This document shows, piece after piece, positions 17,829 to 26,215 of a DNA stretch of 59,818 nucleotides. The DNA is taken from NCBI GenBank assembly GCA_945861565.1, contig CAMAUY010000022.1:1-59818 (forward strand), written 5' to 3'. Source of the DNA: Akkermansia muciniphila (GTDB lineage Bacteria; Verrucomicrobiota; Verrucomicrobiia; Limisphaerales; UBA9464). Below the pieces are notes generated by a model. That model was not told where the DNA came from. It did no database searches and worked only from the letters and a program-made list of their open reading frames with translations. A program made the translations under genes and the position numbers. Position 1 is the first letter of the stretch, and every line of letters starts with the position of its first letter.

Positions 17829-19409
17829 TCAGTCAAACCAGTATGAGAATAAAGCTGCGTGCTGCGCGGTGAGGCGGAGGCGAACTTCCGAATTCGGGCT
17901 GGGCAGCGGGGATTTCCAGTTCACTTTGCCCCGCAGTTGATCCCCCACCATGGAATGACTTTCGCATCGAACGCGACCGCTCGCATCGAGGAGTGCGGCT
18001 TGAACGGATCCGCGGGATGCATCCACATTCACGTGTAGCTCACCGGACGGAAGTTTGAAGGGTTGGGTCGTGACGCTGCCCTGCTTGTCGCCCCCGTCCA
18101 ATGAGATGAATCCATCACGCCGCAGTATGGCGAGGCAGATGGCTCCTTGATCCCGTTCCACCCCGCGTTGCGGGGTCGGCCCGCCATACTTCTTGAGGCC
18201 CGTGTAATAGAACCAGAGTTCGTCACCCCGCACGAGGGGGGAAGAGGGTCCAATGATCGTGGACAAATCATACGCACCCGAACCCGTCGGCGAGAGATCG
18301 AGGAAGGGTCGGCGGTCGCCAAGGCGTTTCCATTGGTGCAGGTCGCGGCTGCACGTCAGTTGGACATGATGAAAACCGGCCCAATCGCCGCTCTGCCGAT
18401 AGGCCACTCTCTGCTCTGCTGAAACGTCCCAGTCCGTGAATCCGGACCAGTCGCCTGGAACCTGCCCCGTCTTGTGATAGACGGAGGGTAGTCCGACATA
18501 AAGTCCCTCGTAGCGAAACACGCCCATGTTGTAGATATCCACGTGGTAATCCGCGGGGATATTGAAGATCGGCGGATCGAGTCCGGGGCTGGTGTAATGC
18601 CGCGCAATGTTTCCGCGCCCCAGCATCTGATCCAGGTCGTCCGCGTGGAACATTAACGTCTGCGCAGTCCAATGTTCGAAATCCGTGCTGGTCGAGAGGA
18701 AGACCGAGCGCCCATTCGGTCCATGGTGCTTGAGAGTCGCGATAAAAGTCCGCGTCTGCCGGTCGTAACTTAAGTTGGATTCGTCGCTGCTAGCGAGAGC
18801 TGGCACCTTCAGTTTGCGCCAATGGATGCCGTCCGGACTGGCGATCGGCTCCCGCATAAAGCAATGGGCAAAGCCCTTGAAACGACGTGAGAGATCCGCA
18901 TCGTCGGGGTCGTAAACGACATTTTCCATGGCGTTGGCGGGCCATTCGAGCGCGGGATCCCAGGTGAGGGTGTTATTCTCAAGGGAACCGTTCACGACGC
19001 GCTGACGCACGGAGGGTTTGCGCCAATGCAGCCCGTCTTCGCTCTCGGCGTAGGTGGTTCCGGAATGGGTGGCGGACGTTATCATCCACAACTTAAAAAC
19101 GCCGGCGGCCGGATCCCAGGCGGGTGCGCTCCGGGTCTGTAGAGCCGTCTCACCCCGATCCCAGTTGGGACGAATGACCGCTCCCTTTTTCGCCGGCGAG
19201 TGCATCGTCCGGGCCAACTTGTCGATGCGCTCGATGCCAACATCGTCGAGGAACAATTGCCGCTGCCCGACCAGAATCTCCAGCCGGGCGGGTGGGTTGG
19301 TGACGGGACTGATCTGTGCCGAGACGTCCACCGAGTTGACCAACAAAATACCGACCGCGAAGATGGCAATATCACTGCGCGCGTTTTTACCGGGCCGGTA
19401 GGGGCTCAT
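17829..19409 (-). CDS. Secreted five-bladed beta-propeller protein (glycoside-hydrolase-like)
   Basis: A 526-residue exported protein from ATG 19409 (GTG 19415 is the alternative) with a hydrophobic signal segment (IAIFAVGILLVNSVDVSAQ). The mature part has repeated phrases typical of GH32/43/62/68-like five-bladed propellers: YAESEDGLHWRKP, ASPDGIHWRKLKV, LSTSTDFEHWTAQ, LTCSRDLHQWKRLG and ELWFYYTGLKKYGG. Related genes in Verrucomicrobiota and Planctomycetota are annotated as glycosyl hydrolases without a proven substrate. I could not identify the catalytic acids with certainty. It heads the operon with the DUF4838 and CBM9-like genes. Confidence 0.75.
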   Translation of the reverse strand: MSPYRPGKNARSDIAIFAVGILLVNSVDVSAQISPVTNPPARLEILVGQRQLFLDDVGIERIDKLARTMHSPAKKGAVIRPNWDRGETALQTRSAPAWDPAAGVFKLWMITSATHSGTTYAESEDGLHWRKPSVRQRVVNGSLENNTLTWDPALEWPANAMENVVYDPDDADLSRRFKGFAHCFMREPIASPDGIHWRKLKVPALASSDESNLSYDRQTRTFIATLKHHGPNGRSVFLSTSTDFEHWTAQTLMFHADDLDQMLGRGNIARHYTSPGLDPPIFNIPADYHVDIYNMGVFRYEGLYVGLPSVYHKTGQVPGDWSGFTDWDVSAEQRVAYRQSGDWAGFHHVQLTCSRDLHQWKRLGDRRPFLDLSPTGSGAYDLSTIIGPSSPLVRGDELWFYYTGLKKYGGPTPQRGVERDQGAICLAILRRDGFISLDGGDKQGSVTTQPFKLPSGELHVNVDASRGSVQAALLDASGRVRCESHSMVGDQLRGKVNWKSPLPSPNSEVRLRLTAQHAALFSYWFD

Positions 19410-19542
19410 AATCACAATCCAGTCACGGACAGAGTGGCAATCCTACACCGACCATACTGAGAAACAACCCTAAGGATACCTTGTCGGGTAGCAGGAAGGT
19501 GATCATGGCACATCGCGATCAAACGAACCGGCGCAGGGATGC

Positions 19543-20226
19543 CTACCGCGCCAAGTCGACCCCCGACAATCCATCAACGGTGGCATCGAAGCCTCCAGGT
19601 CCCAGTTGAGCGAAGGGGAGGAACTGAGCGTGTCCGTCCACGAACAACACCGACTGGCCTTTTGGCCCATGGCCAAGAGCATCGGCGTTATTGGGCGCGC
19701 TGGCATAGCAGATCAAGATTCCCTTTTGGCTTGGAAACCGGACTTCCGAGACCTTTCGGACCTTGAGCGCGTTCAAGGCGTTGTCGGAGTAAAATGGATA
19801 GCAATAATAGTAGGAGCACGGAAACAGCAATTGATTGGTTGTGACGCCGTTGCCGAATTGGGCACCACTGCGAACGATCCATTCTATGTTCCATCCCCTC
19901 CCGCGCTCAGTGGGACAGCGGAAAAAAGCGCGGTTATTCGTGCTGATGTAGGGATCGAGCAACTTCAAGAGATCCACCAGCGGCATCTGGGGAAAGCCAC
20001 GGCCGGAATAGGGGAACTTCTCGCCGTTATCGCCCGTGTACAGGACTAGGGTAAGCCCCAGTTGCCTGAGATTCGAAAGGCAGTTGGCCAGTTGCGCTTT
20101 CTGTTTTGCCTTAGCCAGGGCTGGCAGCAACATCCCCGCGAGAATCGCGATGATCGCAATCACCACGAGCAGCTCAATGAGAGTGAACCCTCTTTTTCGG
20201 AGGCGAGGAGTGAATGATCGTTGCAT
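19543..20226 (-). CDS. Pseudopilin-like protein
   Basis: A 227-residue protein. The N-terminus is [13 protein letters not shown] followed by the same methylation-site helix as the other pseudopilins here ([20 protein letters not shown], then PALAKAK). The short globular part has a Tyr-rich stretch ([10 protein letters not shown]) and ends with [16 protein letters not shown], a version of the DUF1559 C-terminal DG motif with the His placed differently. It is 133 bases upstream of the propeller-DUF4838-CBM9 operon on the same strand and might be co-transcribed. Its upstream region contains the palindromic repeat also seen before the pseudopilin at 2806. Confidence 0.8.
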   Translation of the reverse strand: MQRSFTPRLRKRGFTLIELLVVIAIIAILAGMLLPALAKAKQKAQLANCLSNLRQLGLTLVLYTGDNGEKFPYSGRGFPQMPLVDLLKLLDPYISTNNRAFFRCPTERGRGWNIEWIVRSGAQFGNGVTTNQLLFPCSYYYCYPFYSDNALNALKVRKVSEVRFPSQKGILICYASAPNNADALGHGPKGQSVLFVDGHAQFLPFAQLGPGGFDATVDGLSGVDLAR

Positions 20227-20299
20227 TACACGACGTGAACAGTTCCATGACGGCTGCCGTTGCTCAACTTTTCATTGTTCGCTTTATGAACGTGCGATT

Positions 20300-20400
20300 C
20301 CTCAGGCCCAAAGGGCCGTCAACCCTTAGCCGAGGCCATCGGCCTGGGCTGAGAATCGAGGGCCGTTGGCCCAAAACAACGCGACCTCGTCTTCAAAAAT
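20300..20400 (-). repeat. Palindromic dispersed repeat, copy 2, with three hairpins
   Basis: Three compact hairpins follow one another: GGCCC-aaa-GGGCC (20305-20317), AGGCC-atc-GGCCT (20333-20345) and GGGCC-gtt-GGCCC (20360-20372). The minus strand of 20345-20395 matches the block at 2551-2610 over about 50 bases. It lies about 75-170 bases upstream of the pseudopilin start at 20226 and in the same orientation, like copy 1. The rest of the 375-base gap to phoU (20401-20601) shows no gene and no Pho-box that I can recognise. Confidence 0.7.
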
Positions 20401-20601
20401 TGCTACGAATCCGTCCTTTGGAACTTAAAATCTCCAAAAACTTCGGGATGCGCCCCGCGCTGGGCGAGGGGCAATGATTCGACAAAAAGAGGGCAATCTC
20501 ACTTCCAGAACCACACGATCGTCACTACGCTGGCCGAAGAATAGCAACACTTTTGCCGAACATTTCAGCGCCAAATTTAGCCCGAGGCAACACTCATCCC
20601 C

Positions 20602-21702
20602 ATGGCGACTCATTTTGAACAATCATTGCAACGGGACATCGACCGGATCCGGACCAAGATCGGCGAGATGGCTGCCCTGAGCGAGCGTGGTCTGCGGGAT
20701 TGCATCAAGGCGCTCGCGGAGAAAAACCGGGTGCTGGCGTTCTCGGTCATCCTCCGGGACAATCGGATTGATGCGTTGGAGAAGGAAGTGGATCGCCTTT
20801 GCCTGGAGTTCATCGCGCGCCAGCAGCCCGTGGCTGGTCCGCTGCGCCTCGCGTACGCGACCATTCGGATCAATCTGGAACTGGAGCGCATTGGCGACTA
20901 CGCCGAAAGTATCGCCCGCCAGGTGCTCAAGCTCACCTCGATGGACGGGAAGGTTCCGGTCGAGCGATTTGCCGAGATTGCCAATCTCACCATCCCCATG
21001 CTCCACGATGCGGTCGAGTCTTTCGTAAAGCAGGACGCTGAGCTCGCACGCAAAACCATCGAAACCGAGGAGCGGGTGGACGCCCTCAAGGACCAACTCA
21101 ACTCGGATCTGATGCAGCTGAACCGCGAGAACAAGATTCCGGTGGATTCCCTGAATGCCCTGATGATGATTGCGCGGCACTTTGAGCGCGTTTCCGATCA
21201 GGCTCGAAACATCTGCATCGAGGTCCTATACATGTGTACGGGCGAATACAGCAGGCACAAAGACGCGACGACATCCCGGTTGATCTTCTTAGACAAGCAT
21301 AATTCCTGCTGCAGCCAGATGGCTGAGGCCATTGCCAAGTCGCGAAACCTGCCACATTTCGTGTTTGCCAGCGCGGGTTTGGAGCCCACGACGGTGGACC
21401 CCAAGACAACCCGCTTCCTCAGCGAAAAGGGGCTTGATGTCACGCAACAATCCAGCAAGGGCATCGATCAGATTCCCGATTTCGACCGCTATCAACTCAT
21501 CGTGGCGCTCGCACCGGAGGCGAAAAAGGCCTTTCCCAAGCCCCCCACGAAAGTTGTCTGCCTCGATTGGAGTGTGCTCGATCCTTCGAAGGTCGAGGGC
21601 AGCCCGCTCGAAATCAAGGCCGCCTATGAATCCACCTTCCAATTTCTCCACGCACACATCCGCGACCTCGTGGAAGCCGTGCTTGGGGACAAGTTTGAGT
21701 AA
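20602..21702 (+). CDS. phoU: PhoU fused to an inactive-looking ArsC/LMW-phosphatase-like domain
   Basis: A 366-residue cytoplasmic protein. Residues 1-212 form two PhoU three-helix repeats with the metal-binding ExxxD motifs ELERIGD (E95, D99) and FERVSDQ (E195, D199). Residues 225-366 match arsenate reductase/low-molecular-weight protein tyrosine phosphatase: a P-loop LDKHNSCCSQMAEA, SAGLEP, and a DWSVLDPSKVEG loop with the conserved Asp-Pro. The catalytic P-loop is degenerate: Asp231 stands where the nucleophilic Cys should be and Cys237 where the phosphate-binding Arg should be, while Cys236 remains. PhoU links the Pst transporter to phosphate signalling. The extra domain may sense an anion or dock a partner rather than catalyse. 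First gene of the pst operon. Confidence 0.9.
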   Translation: MATHFEQSLQRDIDRIRTKIGEMAALSERGLRDCIKALAEKNRVLAFSVILRDNRIDALEKEVDRLCLEFIARQQPVAGPLRLAYATIRINLELERIGDYAESIARQVLKLTSMDGKVPVERFAEIANLTIPMLHDAVESFVKQDAELARKTIETEERVDALKDQLNSDLMQLNRENKIPVDSLNALMMIARHFERVSDQARNICIEVLYMCTGEYSRHKDATTSRLIFLDKHNSCCSQMAEAIAKSRNLPHFVFASAGLEPTTVDPKTTRFLSEKGLDVTQQSSKGIDQIPDFDRYQLIVALAPEAKKAFPKPPTKVVCLDWSVLDPSKVEGSPLEIKAAYESTFQFLHAHIRDLVEAVLGDKFE

Positions 21703-21735
21703 CGATTACGAACCGAATCCGACGAAACGCTGACC

Positions 21736-22659
21736 ATGAATACACTCACGAAATACGACCTCCGCACGGCCATCATCTCCACGCTGGCGGCCGGACTCAT
21801 CCTATTGGGCTGCGGCCAGAAGGAAGGAGTCGGCACCGATGGAGGCGCGAAGTCCGCCGGGAAGGTGACCTCGATCCAGAACATTGGTTCCGACACAATG
21901 GTGAACCTCGCCCAGGCCTGGGCCGAAACGTATCATCAAGTGGATCCTTCCGTGTCCGTTGAAGTATCAGGCGGCGGCTCCGGGATCGGTGTCGCGGCGC
22001 TTATCAACGGCACATGCGAAATCGCTAATTCCAGTCGGGCGCTTGAACCTGAGGAAATCCAGAAGGCTAAATCGAAGCACGGCCATGATCCGAAGGAATT
22101 TCTTGTCGGCTGGGATGCGCTGGCCATCTACGTCCATACCAGCAACCCCATCGACGAAATTTCAATTGAAGAACTGAGCGACATTTACAAAGAAGGCGGC
22201 TCGATAGACAAGTGGTCTCAACTCGGGAGCAAACTCGCCGGCGGCGAGGAAATCATCCGCGTCAGCCGGCAGAACAATTCCGGCACCTATCACTACTTCC
22301 GCGAAATGGTCGTCGGCAAGAAAAGCGACTTCAAGCTCGGCTCCCGGGACATGAATGGATCCAAAGATGTTGTCGAACTTGTATCGCGCACGCCCAACGC
22401 CATTGGTTATAGCGGCCTCGGCTATAAGACCGACAAGGTCAAAGTGCTCAAGGTCTCCAAAAAGAAGGGCGGCCCCTACGTCGCACCGAGCATCCCGACC
22501 ACTTGGGACAAGAGTTATCCCATTGCTCGCCCGATGTTCATGTACACGCCCGGACAACCTTCACCGCACGTGCAGAAGTATATCGACTGGATTCTCACCG
22601 ACGCTGGCCAGGCCGTCGTGAAGGACAGCGGATACGTCCCGTTGCCCAAGAAGCAATAA
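21736..22659 (+). CDS. pstS: Phosphate ABC transporter substrate-binding lipoprotein PstS
   Basis: A 307-residue protein with a lipoprotein signal (GLILLGC, Cys26). The mature part has PstS landmarks: IGSDTMVNLAQAWAE, VSGGGSGIGVAALINGTCEIANSSR, a WDALAIYVHTSNPI strand, RQNNSGTYHYFRE, and NAIGYSGLGY. It would bind inorganic phosphate in the periplasm and hand it to PstCA. It begins 33 bases after phoU and lies 71 bases before pstC. Length and motifs are normal for the family. Confidence 0.95.
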   Translation: MNTLTKYDLRTAIISTLAAGLILLGCGQKEGVGTDGGAKSAGKVTSIQNIGSDTMVNLAQAWAETYHQVDPSVSVEVSGGGSGIGVAALINGTCEIANSSRALEPEEIQKAKSKHGHDPKEFLVGWDALAIYVHTSNPIDEISIEELSDIYKEGGSIDKWSQLGSKLAGGEEIIRVSRQNNSGTYHYFREMVVGKKSDFKLGSRDMNGSKDVVELVSRTPNAIGYSGLGYKTDKVKVLKVSKKKGGPYVAPSIPTTWDKSYPIARPMFMYTPGQPSPHVQKYIDWILTDAGQAVVKDSGYVPLPKKQ

Positions 22660-22730
22660 GGATGGCGAGTGGGGCGGCATTCGTCGGGCCAACACGCTGC
22701 TCCTCTCACCACCAACTTTCTCCCGAAAAC

Positions 22731-23678
22731 ATGGCGAATGCCGTCCGTGAGACCCCCGACACCGTCGCGAGCACCCGCCGGACGCCCCGCCCGCGACGCG
22801 GTAACTTGGGGATATTGGGCGAACGGGTGATTGAAGTCCTGATCCACCTTTGTGGCATCAGTGCGATGATCTTCGTCTTCGCCATTTTCTTTTTCGTCTT
22901 CCGCGAGGGTGCGCCCATCCTTCGCAAACTCGACCTCGGCAGGTTCTTCTTCACGCAGACCTGGTATCCCACGTCTCTCAACACGCCCCGCTATGGCGTC
23001 GGTGCGCTGATCATCGGCACGTTTAGCGTCACCGTCCTAGCCATGTTGATCGCGGTTCCCTTCGGCATCGGCGCGGCGGTGTTCCTGTCCGAGTTCTGCG
23101 GCAAAAAAATGAAGGAAACACTCAAGATCACGATTGAACTGCTCGCGGCGATTCCGAGCGTGGTGTGGGGATTCATCGGCCTGACCGTGCTGAACGGGGT
23201 CATCCAGAAAGTGTTCAATGTGCAAGTCGGTCTGAACGTCCTCAACGCGGCCATCCTCCTCGCGTTGATGAGCGTTCCCATCATGGTCAGCATCGGCGAA
23301 GACGCGCTCAAAGCCGTTCCTGATTCCTACCGCGAAGCCGGCATCGCGTTGGGCTGCACAAAGTGGCAACTGATCTGGCGCCTGCTCCTGCCCGCTGCCA
23401 AGAACGGCCTGCTCGCCGCCGTGCTGCTCGGCGTCGGCCGTGCCGTCGGGGAGACGATGGCCGTGCTGATGGCCACCGGGCATTCTGTCAACATTCCCCA
23501 TAGCATCTTTGATTCGGTCCGAACTCTCACGGCGACCATCGCGGCCGAACTCGGCGAAACTGCCGAAGGATCCGACCATTACCGCGTCCTGTTCCTCATT
23601 GGTATTCTCCTCTTCACGATGACGTTCCTGGTGAATCTCCTGGCCGACTTCGCCGTGAAAGGGATTCGCAAGAAGTAA
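22731..23678 (+). CDS. pstC: Phosphate ABC transporter permease PstC
   Basis: From ATG 22731 the protein has 315 residues with about six transmembrane helices. The start is uncertain: the frame is open upstream and an ATG at 22662 gives 23 extra residues, but no clear ribosome-binding site separates them. PstC features include the N-terminal helix (VLIHLCGISAMIFVFAIFFFVF), YGVGALIIGTFSVTVLAM, LAAIPSVVWGFIGL, and the EAA-loop segment SYREAGIALGCTKWQLIWRLLLPAA. It ends in TAATG, overlapping the pstA start by one base. Confidence 0.93.
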   Translation: MANAVRETPDTVASTRRTPRPRRGNLGILGERVIEVLIHLCGISAMIFVFAIFFFVFREGAPILRKLDLGRFFFTQTWYPTSLNTPRYGVGALIIGTFSVTVLAMLIAVPFGIGAAVFLSEFCGKKMKETLKITIELLAAIPSVVWGFIGLTVLNGVIQKVFNVQVGLNVLNAAILLALMSVPIMVSIGEDALKAVPDSYREAGIALGCTKWQLIWRLLLPAAKNGLLAAVLLGVGRAVGETMAVLMATGHSVNIPHSIFDSVRTLTATIAAELGETAEGSDHYRVLFLIGILLFTMTFLVNLLADFAVKGIRKK

Positions 23679-24598
23679 TGCCGATGAACGCACCCGCATC
23701 CAACCCGGCTGACCTCTTCACGGAGACAGCGTTCACTCGAAAGAAGCGACGCACCGAAATGCTCGCCCAGGGCCTCTTCGGCACCATGACTCTGGCAATG
23801 GTCATCCCGTTGGCGCTCATCCTTGGCTACCTCGCCTACAAAGCCGCCCCGCTCCTGTCCTGGGACTTCCTCACCACCAACCCGACTCACGGCATGAGGA
23901 AGGGCGGCATCTGGTCCGCGCTGCTCGGGACGATTTATCTCGTCGTCCTATCGCTCTGCATCTCGGCCCCGATCGGCGTGCTCGCGGCGGTGTACCTCAA
24001 TGAATATGCGAAGGACAATTGGTTCAACCGCATCGTAAACCTCGCCGTTGTGAATCTCGCGGGTGTTCCGAGCATTGTGCACGCGCTCTTTGGTCTCGGC
24101 GCCTTCGTGCTCTTCGCGCGCCTCGACCGCTCAATCCTCGCCGCCTCCCTGACCCTCGCCATCATGACGTTGCCCGTCATCATCGCCTCAACCAAGGAAG
24201 CCCTCGCCTCCGTCCCCGTGAGCTTCCGCGAAGCGTGCTGGAATGTCGGCGCGACCCGCTGGCAAACAATCCAGGCCATCGTCCTGCCGAATTCCATCAG
24301 CGGCATCCTCACCGGCGTCATCCTTCAAGTCAGCCGCACCGCGGGTGAAACCGCCCCGATCATGTTCACCGGCGCTGTCTTCTATCGGAATATTCCCGAG
24401 GGCAACCTGTTTGCGTACGGCATCAAGGATCAGTGCATGGCCCTCTCGATGCATCTCTACACCGTGACTACCCAGGTCACGAACGCGCCGGAAGCCCTGC
24501 CCTACGCCATCGCCGTCACGCTCCTCGGCACGGTGCTTTTGATCAATGCCACCGCCATTGTGTTCCGCGTCTGGCTGCGAACTCGGAAAAAATGGTAA
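23678..24598 (+). CDS. pstA: Phosphate ABC transporter permease PstA
   Basis: A 306-residue membrane protein with six predicted helices. Landmarks are MVIPLALILGYLAYKA, SALLGTIYLVVLSLCISAPI, the PstA segment NLAGVPSIVHALFGLGAFV, the EAA loop SFREACWNVGATRWQTIQAIVLPNS, and RTAGETAPIMFTGAVF. It pairs with PstC to form the phosphate channel. Its start shares one base with the pstC stop (TAATG), and its own stop shares one base with the pstB1 start in the same way, so these genes are tightly coupled. Confidence 0.95.
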   Translation: MPMNAPASNPADLFTETAFTRKKRRTEMLAQGLFGTMTLAMVIPLALILGYLAYKAAPLLSWDFLTTNPTHGMRKGGIWSALLGTIYLVVLSLCISAPIGVLAAVYLNEYAKDNWFNRIVNLAVVNLAGVPSIVHALFGLGAFVLFARLDRSILAASLTLAIMTLPVIIASTKEALASVPVSFREACWNVGATRWQTIQAIVLPNSISGILTGVILQVSRTAGETAPIMFTGAVFYRNIPEGNLFAYGIKDQCMALSMHLYTVTTQVTNAPEALPYAIAVTLLGTVLLINATAIVFRVWLRTRKKW

Positions 24599-25401
24599 TG
24601 ACAATTCTCCCCCCAGAACCCGTCCGCCCGCCGTCCTCGGAATCGGCATCGCCCAAAATCCTGATCGAGGACCTCCGCCTTAGTTACGGGCCGAAAGAGG
24701 TGATCCACGGCATTTCCTTCTACATCGAACCAAACGAAATCCTCGGGATCATCGGCCCCGCGCAATCGGGCAAAACGTCACTCCTTCGCTGCATCAACCG
24801 CACCATCGACTTCACCGCCAGTGCCAAAGTCAGCGGCATCATCAAAGTGGACGGAATGGATGTGAGGCAAATGCGCAACGTGTATGAACTCCGACGCAAG
24901 ATCGGCATGGTCGCCCCGCTCCCCGTCGGCCTGCCGTTGAGCATCTACGAAAACGTCGCATTTGCGCCGCGCACCTCCGGGATGCGCAAAAAGTCCGACC
25001 TCGACGGCCTCGTCGAGAAATGTCTGCGTCAGGCGGCCCTTTGGGATGAAGTGAAGGATCGGCTCGACTCGCTCGGCACGAAGCTCTCCGGCGGCCAACA
25101 ACAACGCCTGACCATCGCCCGCGCACTCTCCCATCAGCCGGAAATTCTGTGCCTCGACGAATTCAGCATCGCCATTGACCCCGTCACGACAATGCGGATT
25201 GAAGAGGTCCTTCGAGAACTGAAGCAAGACATGACGATTATACTCGTGACCAACCTCGTCCAACAGGCCCGCCGCCTTGCCGCCCGCACCCTGTTTCTCT
25301 GGAACGGTGAGATTATCGAACTCGACACCACCGAAGTCATGTTCAGTGACAAGGCAAAGGATAAGCGCACTAACGATTACGTGAACGGAATTTTTGGATG
25401 A
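24598..25401 (+). CDS. pstB: Phosphate transporter ATPase PstB1 (intact signature, degenerate own ATP site)
   Basis: A 267-residue ABC ATPase in the PstB family (ELRRKIGMV, LSIYENVAF). Its own nucleotide site looks crippled. Walker A is GPAQSGKTS (53-61), with Gln where the family has Gly. The Q-loop Gln is Pro107 (MVAPLP instead of MVFQ.P). Walker B reads CLDEFS, with Phe after the catalytic Glu188 where the family has Pro. The H-loop His is Asn219 (VTNLVQQA instead of VTHNM.QA). The signature LSGGQQQRL (163-171) is perfect. It should therefore complete the ATP site of its partner rather than hydrolyse well itself. The start is the ATG in TAATG; ATG 24592 is two codons earlier. Confidence 0.93.
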   Translation: MTILPPEPVRPPSSESASPKILIEDLRLSYGPKEVIHGISFYIEPNEILGIIGPAQSGKTSLLRCINRTIDFTASAKVSGIIKVDGMDVRQMRNVYELRRKIGMVAPLPVGLPLSIYENVAFAPRTSGMRKKSDLDGLVEKCLRQAALWDEVKDRLDSLGTKLSGGQQQRLTIARALSHQPEILCLDEFSIAIDPVTTMRIEEVLRELKQDMTIILVTNLVQQARRLAARTLFLWNGEIIELDTTEVMFSDKAKDKRTNDYVNGIFG

Positions 25402-26201
25402 ACCCGGCCACTCTTGACCCCACGCTCGGTGCAAGCGAAGTCCAAATCGGAATCACCACTCGTGATCTATGCCTCTGGTACGCCAAGTTTCAGGCGTTGC
25501 ACAACATCAACGTCGACATCAAGAAGGGAATCATTACCTCGCTGATCGGGCCCAGCGGCTGTGGCAAGACGACACTCTTGCGCTGCTTCAACCGTGTGAA
25601 TGAACGCTACGGCAACGTCACCACCCAGGGCGAAATCAAACTCCTCGGTAAGAATATCTACGACCCTGATGTTTCCCTCATCGAATTGCGCAAGAGCGTC
25701 GGCATGGTCTTCCAGCGTCCGAACCCATTGCCACTTTCAGTCTATGAAAACGTTGTTTTTGGGCTTCGCATCCACGACGAAAAAGGCCTGAAGAAATCCG
25801 AGCTCGATGATGCCGTGGAAAAGGCGTTAACCGAAGTCGGCCTCTGGAGCGACCTGAAGGACCGCCTGGATGCCAAGGCGATCACCCTTCAGTTGGAGCA
25901 ACAACAAAAGCTCTGCATCGCCCGCCTGCTCCCGCTCAAGCCCGAGATTGTCCTGATGGATGAACCGTGCAGCGCACTCGACGTCAATGGCACGCGTGCC
26001 ATCGAGGAACTGATGTTCAAGCTGAAGGGTCGCTACACGATCGTCATCGTGACGCATAACATGGCTCAGGCGCGCCGTTGCAGCGACGAATGTATCTTCA
26101 TGCTCCTGGGTCAACTCATCGAACACAGCCGCACCGCGGAGATGTTCGTGACCCCGAAGTTCCCGAAGACGGCTGAATACATCGAAGGCCGCTACGGTTA
26201 A
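25398..26201 (+). CDS. pstB: Phosphate transporter ATPase PstB2 (intact ATP site, lost signature)
   Basis: A 267-residue PstB-family ATPase overlapping pstB1 by four bases (ATGA). Its nucleotide-binding motifs are canonical: Walker A GPSGCGKTT (51-59), Q-loop MVFQRPNP (Gln106), Walker B LMDEPCSALD (Glu189) and H-loop VTHNM (His220). The signature, however, reads LQLEQQQKL (164-172) where PstB has LSGGQQQRL; the two glycines and the serine that contact ATP are gone. This is the mirror image of PstB1. The simplest reading is an obligate PstB1-PstB2 heterodimer with one working site (PstB2 Walker motifs plus PstB1 signature). Last gene of the operon. Confidence 0.93.
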   Translation: MNPATLDPTLGASEVQIGITTRDLCLWYAKFQALHNINVDIKKGIITSLIGPSGCGKTTLLRCFNRVNERYGNVTTQGEIKLLGKNIYDPDVSLIELRKSVGMVFQRPNPLPLSVYENVVFGLRIHDEKGLKKSELDDAVEKALTEVGLWSDLKDRLDAKAITLQLEQQQKLCIARLLPLKPEIVLMDEPCSALDVNGTRAIEELMFKLKGRYTIVIVTHNMAQARRCSDECIFMLLGQLIEHSRTAEMFVTPKFPKTAEYIEGRYG

Positions 26202-26215
26202 GACGTTCGAGGGCT

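Noticed and set aside
20401-20601. Pho-box upstream of the phosphate operon
   Set aside because: I looked for paired CTGTCAT-like repeats and found none; the regulator's site in this phylum is not known to me.
22503-22730. Upstream extension of pstC into pstS
   Set aside because: It overlaps the end of pstS in another frame and has no PstC-like sequence.
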